This document shows positions 50,201 through 58,355 of a DNA stretch of 64,000 nt, piece after piece; within the stretch, counting starts at the first letter, position 1; each line of letters opens with the position of its first letter. Source of the DNA: Pseudomonas sp. ICMP22404 (GTDB lineage: Bacteria > Pseudomonadota > Gammaproteobacteria > Pseudomonadales > Pseudomonadaceae). A program made the position numbers and the translations under genes. Where the stretch lies: positions 1 through 64,000 of the forward strand of contig NZ_VCNG01000009.1 in NCBI RefSeq assembly GCF_006227205.1. The letters run 5' to 3'. The notes under the pieces were generated by a model. It made no database searches, was not told the DNA's origin, and worked only from the letters and a program-made list of their open reading frames with translations.

Positions 50201-51168
50201 ACCAACAGTACCGACACGGCATCCGACCTTACCGGCCCCGCCACCAGCAGGTCACTCAGGCTGTAACGTTGTATGGGCTGATCAACGACCGCTCTCCATT
50301 GCAACGTCACCCGAACATTGTCCGGCTCGACGTCCATGTCCAGCTCATGCCTGATATACGCCTTGGCCTGTTGCCGGGCGAAGGCCCGCAACGAGCCCAC
50401 GCCATCGAGCAACTCATCGACCAGCGCCTGCGCCTGCTGAGTCCGCTCCTGAAGCAGCCGTAGCGATGCTCGCCCGGGTTCATCCAACACCCGCAGCCAA
50501 TGAGGCAGTTGCAAGCGTGCCAACGCATCGAGATCCCGGCGCTCCTGCTCAGTGGCCAGCGCAGTCGCTTCACTTACGCGACGCCAGGCATCCTGGAGCG
50601 TTTCGATGCGCTCCCGCAGCGCCTCGACGTCCAGGCCTGCCAGCTGGTCAGGCTGAAAAATCCTGTCGATGGCCGCCATGTGTTCATTAAGTTTGCGCTG
50701 GACCACGCCCTCGAGCGAGGCGTCACCAGCAGTCATCCGCCAATAACGACGCAGGTAGTCCTTGTAGTGCTGAATGCCCCCCCAGGCGACGGACTCCACC
50801 ACCTGGACAATGACCTCCCGACGCTCGTCCGTAAAACCCGAGTCGGGCCCGCCAGGCCAACGGAACGCCACGTCGTATTCCTCGTCAGGCGCAATCGGCC
50901 TGTCATCGATCATCCGTTGCAGCACGGTGTCCAGCAGGGTGCCGATGAAATACGGATCGATGTTGCCTTCCCGGTAACGGGTACGCAGTTCGACCAACAG
51001 ATACTCCTCCAGCACCTCCAGCAAGGTCATCTGGGTTTGTAGTCGCGTGTCGATAACGGCCTTCCAGCGTGTCAGTCTTTCCAGAACGGCGTGTGCGGTT
51101 TCCGCTTGCGGAACAGATACCGGTCCTGCGCCCTTCACCTTGCTTTGCCCCTCGGCAGTGTTGTCCAT
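47218..51168 (-). CDS. Large dermonecrotic-toxin-like protein with a C-terminal CheD/CNF-like deamidase domain
   Basis: A 1316-residue protein without a signal peptide. The first 850 residues are mostly helical and resemble the DUF6543/dermonecrotic-toxin scaffold of Pseudomonas. Two hydrophobic segments at about 886-925 and 935-960 could insert in a membrane. The IKHKGRYYQVKKHPSLDGL and VDARNPGALYQEPLRR blocks (about 1035-1080) are typical of that toxin family. The last domain (about 1120-1260) has Ser1134, Cys1140 and His1157 at CheD spacing, then LVGGDWLTG (1188-1196) and GSTYGVALDLRSG, which recall CheD's GGA and GG-x-x-GR-x-V-x-F-D/TG blocks. The ATG at 51168 has GGGAGGAA upstream. It interrupts the accC-prmA order and has no obvious immunity gene. 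Confidence 0.7.
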   Translation of the reverse strand: MDNTAEGQSKVKGAGPVSVPQAETAHAVLERLTRWKAVIDTRLQTQMTLLEVLEEYLLVELRTRYREGNIDPYFIGTLLDTVLQRMIDDRPIAPDEEYDVAFRWPGGPDSGFTDERREVIVQVVESVAWGGIQHYKDYLRRYWRMTAGDASLEGVVQRKLNEHMAAIDRIFQPDQLAGLDVEALRERIETLQDAWRRVSEATALATEQERRDLDALARLQLPHWLRVLDEPGRASLRLLQERTQQAQALVDELLDGVGSLRAFARQQAKAYIRHELDMDVEPDNVRVTLQWRAVVDQPIQRYSLSDLLVAGPVRSDAVSVLLVENGAMLRNQPLSSAFVSRLLADVDAPAGYLQALTDRYGRADLKPAMFDWLTARLQQSAFIARCAGHLKAVNHDAVKALWDGEASVLSASPLHVTGLALPNGLRCADLLLFFRDDMQGDLLLYAPAKPDGQEWIELPSLWAVSVEIGAWTRNEAGREYLVQQLSPNDRDVAREYFARVMDKPISWDMGKDLRAGATGFRACLEDAVAMGLAHNLAQVQLDESPRWYAALPLDSRRNISSLSQELLLHQRAFNELLADFEVFVDFAKRTVAQAITPYLRSRGVLESVDPATILIDYSPGLAGRNTKTASLLDLVIHGYDDNSGIDDPRKGVRSSVGQDLGQVRSAELALYIRRAYVGERYGAETRARFLDVDSPAYIKRRNTYRHMLLIRMDRDLRVAKGMGLLNDSEFWWLTRQVTLLGELVAVSGPEYPGTLVRREGVVRFTVDGHVVLGVYVFTYFDPKRASWLYTPDAPDGVTFRRYRDFSGGVAARLHDYVVGRVALTAREKVRRSLVALATTSARVDALRELNRVIDIRAEFDAYIERSITDVEDVTTSRIEVIEGQVIKGLLFASAPVCMVYPPFVLLLDIALITVSSGQAIEAHVQGDTESALWHWMFATWGALFAAFGLQIVGAVRRLGQVVKPASLSARRLRHAAPAAKETDPTLRPIRFKAHQSIRKVPANLVEVTEEGIFKGTWRSPSSVSQPRDTYFIKHKGRYYQVKKHPSLDGLRLVDARNPGALYQEPLRRMSNGKWVYDKPGLLGGNGEVAYLGRVDDLRAAFPGHVFPDVSRGALQGEAVVARFSEAVADNYLFSLNAQTCVIASLHNPTTGMGAVIHFDHNIRALIERCLRDITQRLGGVAKDIRATLVGGDWLTGTDIGGRVRSAMRRQGLQPTWDYWSYSSCFGSTYGVALDLRSGVTSVFKTGRGQVERYYIPVLARAKKSSDPVSVRARGFMRRVRNEPLVANPSGAISTGQGRPVTSAQIEAQAFSTVLLS

Positions 51169-51338
51169 CACGTTCCTCCCTGTTGTGTGGACCCTCACCT
51201 TATCCGCCGTACAACACCTCCATGTCATACATATATATATCGAAACACCACGCCGGACGGCAGCCGCGGCCTGCCACGGGCCACCGGGCTTATCCACTTT
51301 GACGGCGACCTGGCGTACACTGCGCAGCTTTCGCAGCC

Positions 51339-51390
51339 TAGTGACCTGCGTGGCTAATTCGGCTACTCAAATTAGCCACGCAGGTCACTA
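51339..51390. repeat. Perfect 21-bp inverted repeat before prmA
   Basis: The arms 51339-51359 (starting TAGTGACCTGCGTGG) and 51370-51390 (ending CCACGCAGGTCACTA) are exactly complementary around a 10-bp loop. There is no T-run, so it is not a standard terminator. It lies between the divergent toxin-like gene and prmA, 40 bp before the prmA start. Confidence 0.85.
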
Positions 51391-51429
51391 AGCCTGCTTC
51401 CTGTAGATTTATTTCCAAAGGTGCCCGCC

Positions 51430-52308
51430 ATGCCTTGGCTGCAAGTACGTCTGGCCATCAGCCCGGAACAAGCCGAAACCTACGAAGATGCGTTTCTTGA
51501 AGTAGGCGCCGTATCGGTCACCTTCATGGACGCCGAAGACCAGCCGATCTTCGAGCCGGAACTGAACACCACCCCGCTGTGGTCCCACACCCATCTGCTG
51601 GCCTTGTTCGAAGGTGGCACCGAAGCGGCCAGCGTTCTGGCCCATCTGGAACTGCTGACCGGCAGCCCGTTGCCCGAACATCACAGCGAAGTGATCGAAG
51701 ACCAGGATTGGGAACGCAGCTGGATGGACAATTTCCAGCCGATGCGCTTTGGCCAGCGGCTGTGGATCGTTCCGAGCTGGCACGCGGCGCCGGAGCCGGA
51801 CGCCGTCAACCTGCTATTGGACCCGGGCCTGGCGTTCGGCACCGGCACCCACCCGACCACCGCGCTGTGCCTGGAATGGCTCGACGGTCAGGATCTCAAG
51901 GGCTGCGACGTACTCGACTTCGGCTGCGGGTCGGGCATCCTGGCCATTGCCGCGCTGCTGCTGGGCGCCAAGGAAGCGGTCGGCACCGACATCGACGTCC
52001 AGGCCCTGGAAGCGTCCCGCGACAACGCCGGGCGCAATAACATTGCCGAAGCACTGTTCCCACTCTATCTGCCGCAGGACCTGCCCCAGGTCCAGGCCGA
52101 CGTATTGGTGGCCAATATCCTCGCCGGACCGTTGGTCTCCCTGGCGCCGCAACTGTCGGGCCTGGTCAAGCCGGGTGGACGACTGGCGCTGTCGGGCATC
52201 CTGGCCGAACAGGGCGAGGAAGTCGCCGCCGCTTATGCCGCCGACTTTGACCTGGACCCTATTGCCAATCGTGATGGCTGGGTGCGCATCACCGGCCGTC
52301 GGCGCTAG
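51430..52308 (+). CDS. prmA: Ribosomal protein L11 methyltransferase
   Basis: A 292-residue methyltransferase that trimethylates ribosomal protein L11. The small N-terminal substrate domain (MPWLQVRLAIS) is followed by the SAM domain with FGTGTHPTT and VLDFGCGSGILAIAAL at about 162-177, and NILAGPL as catalytic-motif neighbour. The ATG at 51430 (AAAGGTG upstream) gives the family length. Confidence 0.94.
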   Translation: MPWLQVRLAISPEQAETYEDAFLEVGAVSVTFMDAEDQPIFEPELNTTPLWSHTHLLALFEGGTEAASVLAHLELLTGSPLPEHHSEVIEDQDWERSWMDNFQPMRFGQRLWIVPSWHAAPEPDAVNLLLDPGLAFGTGTHPTTALCLEWLDGQDLKGCDVLDFGCGSGILAIAALLLGAKEAVGTDIDVQALEASRDNAGRNNIAEALFPLYLPQDLPQVQADVLVANILAGPLVSLAPQLSGLVKPGGRLALSGILAEQGEEVAAAYAADFDLDPIANRDGWVRITGRRR

Positions 52309-52338
52309 AATGGCCGCTTGTATCCACCGGATAGCCGC

Positions 52339-53574
52339 ATGACCGACAGTTTCGTCACCCAGTGCCCGCATTGCCACACCAGTTTTCGCGTCAGCCATGC
52401 TCAATTGAGCGTGGCCCGCGGGGTGGTTCGCTGCGGCTCGTGCCTGCAAGTCTTCAATGCCGCACGGCAACTGCTGGAACAACGGACAGCCAGGGAACCC
52501 GCTCCCGCCCCTCCCGCGCCCATTCGGCCTGCCGTCGTCGAAGCACCGCCCCGGGCGATCAGCCAGAAGCAGTGGACCGCCGCGGAGCTGGACCTGGATG
52601 ACCTGGACAAGGAACTGGCTCGCCTGGAGCGACGCGACAAACGGGCACCGGACTCCTTCGGCCGACGCCGCGAAGATAACCTGAGCGCACAGCGGGACCA
52701 CCTTTCCGACGAGCAGGAACCCTGGTCCGACAGCCTGTACAGCGAGTCTCCCGCTGAGCGCGCGGAAGCAGTGGCCCAAGTCCCTATCGAACCGTTCGCG
52801 CCCCATGAGCCCGTCCGGCCACCACGCACCGAGCCGTCCCTGTCCCTACCTCTGACGCTGGAACCACTGGACCCGGACGATGAACCTGGCGCGCCGCTGC
52901 ACCTGGCGCCGGACGATGAGCCCGACGAACGCCTCGAGCGCCTGTCCGCCACCGACGATATCGACGACGCCGACGAAGAGCCGGTCCAGTCCCGCAGGAA
53001 ACGCGAACGCCAGGAGCCTGGAATACGCGCCGAAGTCCTTCAGGACCTTGACGACGATCCGTTGCAACTGGACTGGCGCAAGCGCCGCTCGCCCTGGGGG
53101 CGGCGCCTGCTGTGGAGCCTGTTGATCCTGCTCGCCGCCGGGGCCTTGGCAGGCCAGTACATCGCCTATCATTTCGACGAACTGGCCCGCCAGGACCAGT
53201 ACCGCCCGTGGTTCCTGCAGATTTGCCCGACCATTGGCTGCGACGTGCCATCCAAAGTCGACATCGCCAAGATCAAGAGCAGCAACCTGGTGGTGCGCAG
53301 TCATCCGGACTTCAGCGGCGCCCTGGTGGTGGACGCGATCATCTACAATCGTGCGCCCTTCTCCCAGCCTTTTCCGCTGCTGGAACTGCGCTTCGCCGAC
53401 CTTAACGGGCACTTGATCGCCAGCCGTCGCTTCAAGCCCGGAGAATACCTGGGCGGCGATCTGGAAGGCCTGGGGGAAATGCCGCCGCAGACCCCTATTC
53501 ATATCGCCCTGGACATTCTGGATCCGGGCCCCAAAGCGGTGAACTACAGTTTGAGCTTCCACTCGCCCGAGTGA
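52339..53574 (+). CDS. Zinc-ribbon (MJ0042) and DUF3426 membrane protein
   Basis: A 411-residue protein. The N-terminal zinc ribbon CPHCHTSF...CGSC (CxxC-x19-CxxC, residues 8-36) is followed by a long acidic, Pro-rich linker (about 50-230), one membrane helix at about 253-273 (LLWSLLILLAAGALAGQYIA) and a periplasmic DUF3426 domain. It sits at the PA4851 position between prmA and dusB. Function unknown. Confidence 0.88.
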   Translation: MTDSFVTQCPHCHTSFRVSHAQLSVARGVVRCGSCLQVFNAARQLLEQRTAREPAPAPPAPIRPAVVEAPPRAISQKQWTAAELDLDDLDKELARLERRDKRAPDSFGRRREDNLSAQRDHLSDEQEPWSDSLYSESPAERAEAVAQVPIEPFAPHEPVRPPRTEPSLSLPLTLEPLDPDDEPGAPLHLAPDDEPDERLERLSATDDIDDADEEPVQSRRKRERQEPGIRAEVLQDLDDDPLQLDWRKRRSPWGRRLLWSLLILLAAGALAGQYIAYHFDELARQDQYRPWFLQICPTIGCDVPSKVDIAKIKSSNLVVRSHPDFSGALVVDAIIYNRAPFSQPFPLLELRFADLNGHLIASRRFKPGEYLGGDLEGLGEMPPQTPIHIALDILDPGPKAVNYSLSFHSPE

Positions 53575-53759
53575 AGCCACCGGGGGCCAGTCGATTGACG
53601 GCAGCTTTCTGACCCACCCCAGCCGGACCAAACCGCTGGCGATAACAAAATAGCTGTTCAGATTTTATCCAATTCGATCTTTATCCAGTCATCGAGAGCG
53701 GGTATCATGCCAACCCTTTTTCGAAGTCTCATGATCCGGCCCCACTTCAGGGAAGTCCT

Positions 53760-54767
53760 ATGTCGGCGGTACGCATCGGCCCATACACACTGCAGAACGG
53801 TCTGGTTCTCGCCCCCATGGCGGGCGTCACCGATCAGCCCTTTCGTCAGTTATGCAAACGGCTGGGCGCCGGTCTTGTGGTTTCGGAAATGGTCACCAGC
53901 GACATGAGCCTGTGGAACACCCGCAAGTCGCGTCTGCGCATGATCCACGAAGGCGATCCCGAGCCCCGCTCGGTACAGATCGCCGGTGGCGATGCACAGA
54001 TGCTGGCAGAGGCGGCCCGGGCCAATGTGGCGCTGGGGGCACAGATCATCGACATCAACATGGGCTGCCCGGCAAAGAAGGTCTGCAACAAGGCTGCCGG
54101 CTCGGCGCTGTTGAAGGATGAGGCCCTGGTTACCGAGATCCTGCAGGCGGTCGTCGCCGCAGTCGATGTGCCGGTGACCTTGAAGATCCGCACCGGGTGG
54201 GACCGGGAGAACAGGAATGGCCTGACGGTGGCGAAGATCGCCGAACAGGCGGGAATCACGGCGTTGGCGGTCCATGGCCGCACCCGTGCCGACCTGTACA
54301 CCGGCGAGGCCGAGTACGACACCATCGCCGCGATCAAGCAGGCGGTGTCGATACCGGTGTTTGCCAATGGCGATGTCGACTCGCCAGAGAAGGCCCAGTA
54401 TGTGCTGGACGCAACCGGTGCCGACGGCCTGTTGATCGGCCGGGCCGCCCAGGGGCGGCCCTGGATTTTCCGTGAGATCGAACACTTCCTGCGCACTGGC
54501 GAAAAGCTCGCTGCGCCGCAAATGTCCGAGGTGGAACGAATTCTGCTGGAGCATCTGGCCGCGCTGCATGCCTTCTACGGAGAAGTCATGGGCGTACGCA
54601 TCGCGCGCAAGCATGTGGGCTGGTATCTCGCAACCCTGCCGGGCGCCAGGGAGTTTCGCGCCCGCTTCAATCGTTTGGATGGTACGCAAGCACAATGCGC
54701 CGACGTTCAGGCCTTCTTCGCTGAACGTTACAAGAGCCTGACAGGGGACGAAGGGGTGGCCGCATGA
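53760..54767 (+). CDS. dusB: tRNA-dihydrouridine synthase B
   Basis: A 335-residue FMN enzyme reducing U17 in tRNAs. The TIM barrel starts LAPMAGVTDQPFR; the catalytic Cys103 is in NMGCPAKKVCNKAAGSALL; FMN-phosphate binding is seen in FANGDVDS and GLLIGRAAQGRPWIF. It overlaps fis in an ATGA, the dusB-fis operon arrangement of gammaproteobacteria. The 185-bp gap before it holds its promoter. Confidence 0.95.
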   Translation: MSAVRIGPYTLQNGLVLAPMAGVTDQPFRQLCKRLGAGLVVSEMVTSDMSLWNTRKSRLRMIHEGDPEPRSVQIAGGDAQMLAEAARANVALGAQIIDINMGCPAKKVCNKAAGSALLKDEALVTEILQAVVAAVDVPVTLKIRTGWDRENRNGLTVAKIAEQAGITALAVHGRTRADLYTGEAEYDTIAAIKQAVSIPVFANGDVDSPEKAQYVLDATGADGLLIGRAAQGRPWIFREIEHFLRTGEKLAAPQMSEVERILLEHLAALHAFYGEVMGVRIARKHVGWYLATLPGAREFRARFNRLDGTQAQCADVQAFFAERYKSLTGDEGVAA

Positions 54768-55084
54768 CGATGATGACCGAGACTTTAGTGAGTGGAATAA
54801 CACCCGTGAGCGACAACGTGAATTTGAAACAGCACCTCAATACGCCTAGCGAAGAGGGTCAGACCCTTCGCGGGAGTGTCGAGAAGGCGCTGCACAATTA
54901 TTTCGCCCACCTTGAGGGCGCTGCCGTCACGGATGTGTACAACCTGGTGCTTTCCGAAGTCGAGGCGCCACTGCTCGAAAGCGTGATGAACTACGTCAAG
55001 GGCAACCAGACCAAGGCCAGCGAGATGCTGGGCCTGAACCGCGGTACCCTGCGCAAGAAACTCAAGCAGTACGATCTGCTGTAA
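54764..55084 (+). CDS. fis: DNA-binding protein Fis
   Basis: A 106-residue nucleoid protein. The C-terminal helix-turn-helix KGNQTKASEMLGLNRGTLRKKL (key residues QTKASEMLG and RGTLRKK) is highly conserved; the N-terminal beta-hairpin arm is MTMMTETLVSG. Translationally coupled to dusB, followed by a terminator. Confidence 0.96.
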   Translation: MTMMTETLVSGITPVSDNVNLKQHLNTPSEEGQTLRGSVEKALHNYFAHLEGAAVTDVYNLVLSEVEAPLLESVMNYVKGNQTKASEMLGLNRGTLRKKLKQYDLL

Positions 55085-55101
55085 GCATTCAATCAAACCA
55101 G

Positions 55102-55135
55102 AAAGGCGCCCGCATAAAAAACGGTCGCCTTTTTT
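55102..55135 (+). terminator. Terminator after fis
   Basis: Stem AAAGGCG(C)CCG with CGG(T)CGCCTTT around an A-rich loop, followed by T-run 55130-55135, 17 bp after the fis stop. Confidence 0.9.
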
Positions 55136-55167
55136 GCTGACTTCCCTTGCTTTTGATGGAAATTGAA

Positions 55168-56775
55168 ATGACCGACCAGACCACCCGCCTGCCGATCCGC
55201 CGCGCCTTGATCAGCGTCTCCGACAAGACCGGGATCCTCGAATTCGCCCGCGAGCTGCAACAGCTGGGTGTCGAGATCCTCTCCACCGGCGGGACCTTCA
55301 AGCTGCTGCAGGACAATGGCGTCGCCGCAGTGGAAGTCGCGGACTACACCGGTTTTGCGGAAATGATGGACGGTCGGGTCAAGACCCTGCACCCGAAAAT
55401 CCACGGTGGGATCCTGGGCCGTCGCGGCATCGACGACGCCATCATGAACGAACACGGCATCAAGCCGATCGACCTGGTGGCGGTCAACCTCTACCCGTTC
55501 GAAGCCACCATCAACAAGCCGGGCTGCGACCTGCCGACCGCCATCGAGAACATCGACATCGGCGGCCCGACCATGGTCCGCTCGGCGGCCAAGAACCACA
55601 AAGACGTGGCCATCGTGGTCAACGCCAGCGACTACGCCAATGTGCTGGAAAACCTCAAGGCCGGCGGCCTGACTTACGCCCAGCGTTTCGACCTGATGCT
55701 CAAGGCCTTCGAACACACCGCCGCCTACGACGGCATGATCGCCAACTACATGGGCACCGTGAACCAGGCCGCTGAAACCCTGTCGACCGAAGGCCGCAGC
55801 GAATTCCCGCGCACCTTCAACACCCAGTTCGTCAAGGCCCAGGAAATGCGCTATGGCGAGAACCCGCACCAGAGCGCGGCGTTCTACGTGGAAGCCAAGC
55901 CTGCCGAAGTCGGCATCGCCACCGCCACCCAGCTGCAAGGCAAGGAACTGTCGTTCAACAACGTGGCCGACACCGACGCCGCGCTGGAGTGCGTGAAGAG
56001 CTTCGTCAAGCCGGCCTGCGTGATCGTCAAGCACGCCAACCCGTGCGGCGTGGCCGTGAGCCCGGACGCCGAGGGCGGTATCCGCCAGGCCTACGAGCTG
56101 GCCTACGCCACCGACACCGAATCGGCCTTCGGTGGCATCATCGCCTTCAACCGTGAACTGGATGCCGAGACCGCCAAAGCCATCGTCGAGCGTCAGTTCG
56201 TCGAAGTGATCATCGCGCCTTCGGTCAGCGAAGAAGCTCGCGCCATCGTGGCCGCCAAGGCCAACGTGCGCCTGCTGGCCTGCGGCCAATGGTCGGCCGA
56301 CCGTGCTCCGGCCTGGGACTACAAGCGCGTCAACGGCGGCCTGCTGGTACAGAGCCGCGACATCGGCATGATCGGCAGCGCCGACCTGAAAGTCGTGACC
56401 CAGCGCGCCCCGAGCGAGCAGGAAATCAACGACCTGATCTTCGCCTGGAAAGTCGCCAAGTACGTCAAGTCCAACGCCATCGTCTACGCCAAGAACCGCC
56501 AGACCATCGGTGTCGGCGCCGGCCAGATGAGCCGCGTGAACTCGGCCCGTATCGCCGCCATCAAAGCCGAGCACGCCGGCCTGCAGGTCCAGGGCGCGGT
56601 CATGGCGTCCGATGCGTTCTTCCCGTTCCGCGACGGTATCGACAACGCGGCCAAGGTCGGCATCACCGCCGTCATCCAACCGGGTGGTTCGATGCGTGAC
56701 AATGAAGTGATTGCCGCCGCCGACGAAGCAGGCATCGCGATGGTCTTTACGGGCATGCGCCATTTCCGTCACTAA
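55168..56775 (+). CDS. purH: Bifunctional AICAR formyltransferase / IMP cyclohydrolase
   Basis: A 535-residue enzyme for the last two steps of IMP synthesis. The N-terminal IMP cyclohydrolase domain (about 1-200) has ALISVSDKTG and LHPKIHGGILGRR; the C-terminal transformylase has KHANPCGVA with the catalytic Lys-His pair and GVGAGQMSRV. The ATG at 55168 fits the family start. Confidence 0.97.
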   Translation: MTDQTTRLPIRRALISVSDKTGILEFARELQQLGVEILSTGGTFKLLQDNGVAAVEVADYTGFAEMMDGRVKTLHPKIHGGILGRRGIDDAIMNEHGIKPIDLVAVNLYPFEATINKPGCDLPTAIENIDIGGPTMVRSAAKNHKDVAIVVNASDYANVLENLKAGGLTYAQRFDLMLKAFEHTAAYDGMIANYMGTVNQAAETLSTEGRSEFPRTFNTQFVKAQEMRYGENPHQSAAFYVEAKPAEVGIATATQLQGKELSFNNVADTDAALECVKSFVKPACVIVKHANPCGVAVSPDAEGGIRQAYELAYATDTESAFGGIIAFNRELDAETAKAIVERQFVEVIIAPSVSEEARAIVAAKANVRLLACGQWSADRAPAWDYKRVNGGLLVQSRDIGMIGSADLKVVTQRAPSEQEINDLIFAWKVAKYVKSNAIVYAKNRQTIGVGAGQMSRVNSARIAAIKAEHAGLQVQGAVMASDAFFPFRDGIDNAAKVGITAVIQPGGSMRDNEVIAAADEAGIAMVFTGMRHFRH

Positions 56776-56802
56776 CATCGATCGATGTGGAAGCTGAGTT
56801 TG

Positions 56803-56892
56803 TGTGGGAGCAAGGCTTGCCCGCGATAGCATCACCTCGGTGCGCCTGATAAACCGAGTTGCCTGCATCGCGGGCAAGCCTTGCTCCCACAC
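56803..56892. repeat. Inverted repeat, GGGAGCAAGGCTTGCCCGC variant
   Basis: Arms TGTGGGAGCAAGGCTTGCCC and its complement, spacer about 45 bp, between purH and purD. It is the same variant as at 9063. Confidence 0.85.
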
Positions 56893-56960
56893 AGGCTCGC
56901 TTCCACAGAAGAGCAGCTTCAGCGCTGCATACAGAATCAGCGTCATCCGAGGTTTTTGAA

Positions 56961-58256
56961 ATGAATGTTTTGATCATTGGCAGCGGTGGCCGTGAACACG
57001 CCCTGGCCTGGAAAGTGGCCCAGGATCCGCGCGTGGAGAAGGTTTTCGTGGCGCCGGGCAATGCCGGTACCGCCATCGAAGCCAAGTGCGAGAACGTCGC
57101 CATCGACGTGCTGGCCCTGGAACAATTGGCCGACTTCGCCGAGAAGAATGTCTCGCTGACCATCGTCGGTCCGGAAGTGCCGTTGGTCGCCGGTGTCGTC
57201 GACCTGTTCCGCTCCCGTGGCCTGGACTGCTTCGGTCCGACCGCCGGCGCCGCACAGTTGGAAGGCTCGAAAGCCTTCACCAAGGATTTCCTGGCCCGGC
57301 ACAAGATTCCGACCGCCGACTACCAGAATTTCACCGAAATCGAGCCGGCCCTGGCCTACCTGCGGGAGAAAGGCGCCCCTATCGTGATCAAGGCCGATGG
57401 CCTGGCGGCCGGTAAAGGCGTGATCGTGGCCATGACCCTGGCCGAAGCCGAAGACGCCGTGCGCGACATGCTGGCCGGCAATGCCTTCGGTGACGCCGGC
57501 TCTCGGGTCGTGATCGAAGAATTCCTCGACGGCGAAGAAGCCAGCTTCATCGTCATGGTGGACGGCAAGAACGTCTTGCCGATGGCCACCAGCCAGGACC
57601 ACAAGCGCGTCGGCGACGGCGACAGCGGCCCGAACACCGGCGGCATGGGTGCCTATTCCCCGGCCCCAGTCGTCACCGCCCAGGTGCACCAGCGTGTCAT
57701 GGACCAGGTGATCTGGCCAACCGTGCGCGGAATGGCTGAGGAAGGCAACGTTTACACGGGTTTCCTCTATGCTGGCCTGATGATCGACAAGGCTGGTAAC
57801 CCAAAAGTCATCGAATTCAACTGCCGTTTCGGCGATCCTGAGACCCAGCCGGTGATGTTGCGCCTGCAATCGAGCCTGGTCCTGCTGGTCGAAGCCGCGT
57901 TGGCCCAGGCGCTGGACAAGGTCGAAGCGCAGTGGGATCCGCGCCCAAGCGTTGGTGTCGTATTGGCGGCCGGCGGCTACCCGAGCGACTACGCCAAGGG
58001 CAGCGCGATCCGTGGCCTGGAGGCCGCGGCCCAGTTGGAAGGCAAGGTTTTCCACGCCGGGACCGCGCTGAAGGACGGCCAGGTCGTCACCGCCGGCGGT
58101 CGCGTGCTGTGCGCCACCGCCATGGGAGCCAGTGTCGACGCCGCTCAGCAGCAGGCCTACAAGCTTGCCGCCGAGATCGATTGGGAAGGTTGCTTCTACC
58201 GTAAGGACATTGGTTATCGTGCCATTGCCCGCGAGCGTGGCGAAAATCTGGAATAA
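56961..58256 (+). CDS. purD: Phosphoribosylamine--glycine ligase
   Basis: A 431-residue ATP-grasp enzyme making GAR from phosphoribosylamine and glycine. It begins MNVLIIGSGGREHALAWK, has IVIKADGLAAGKGVIVA for ATP and NTGGMGAYSPAP plus VIEFNCRFGDPETQ for substrate and metal. The ATG at 56961 gives the family length; the longer upstream frame is inside the repeat. Confidence 0.97.
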   Translation: MNVLIIGSGGREHALAWKVAQDPRVEKVFVAPGNAGTAIEAKCENVAIDVLALEQLADFAEKNVSLTIVGPEVPLVAGVVDLFRSRGLDCFGPTAGAAQLEGSKAFTKDFLARHKIPTADYQNFTEIEPALAYLREKGAPIVIKADGLAAGKGVIVAMTLAEAEDAVRDMLAGNAFGDAGSRVVIEEFLDGEEASFIVMVDGKNVLPMATSQDHKRVGDGDSGPNTGGMGAYSPAPVVTAQVHQRVMDQVIWPTVRGMAEEGNVYTGFLYAGLMIDKAGNPKVIEFNCRFGDPETQPVMLRLQSSLVLLVEAALAQALDKVEAQWDPRPSVGVVLAAGGYPSDYAKGSAIRGLEAAAQLEGKVFHAGTALKDGQVVTAGGRVLCATAMGASVDAAQQQAYKLAAEIDWEGCFYRKDIGYRAIARERGENLE

Positions 58257-58355
58257 CCCGGCCTTTCAGCCAGGCAGGGCTCCGTGGCCCTTGCCTGTCT
58301 GTCCGGGCGCCGCGCATAGTTATAATCTGGCATCAACCTAAGAAGGGATTTCGCC

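Noticed and set aside
47218..51168. A chemotaxis CheD gene proper
   Set aside because: The CheD-like domain is the end of a 1316-residue toxin-like protein and is not near che genes; Thr21 is replaced by Ser, so only the fold and catalytic pair are proposed to be shared.
51169..51297. N-terminal extension of the toxin-like protein up to 51297
   Set aside because: The 43 extra residues have no coding character and the ATG at 51168 has a strong Shine-Dalgarno.
55093..56946. 617-codon minus-strand frame across purH
   Set aside because: Shadow of purH; rich in Gly/Asp/Val/His with no domain.
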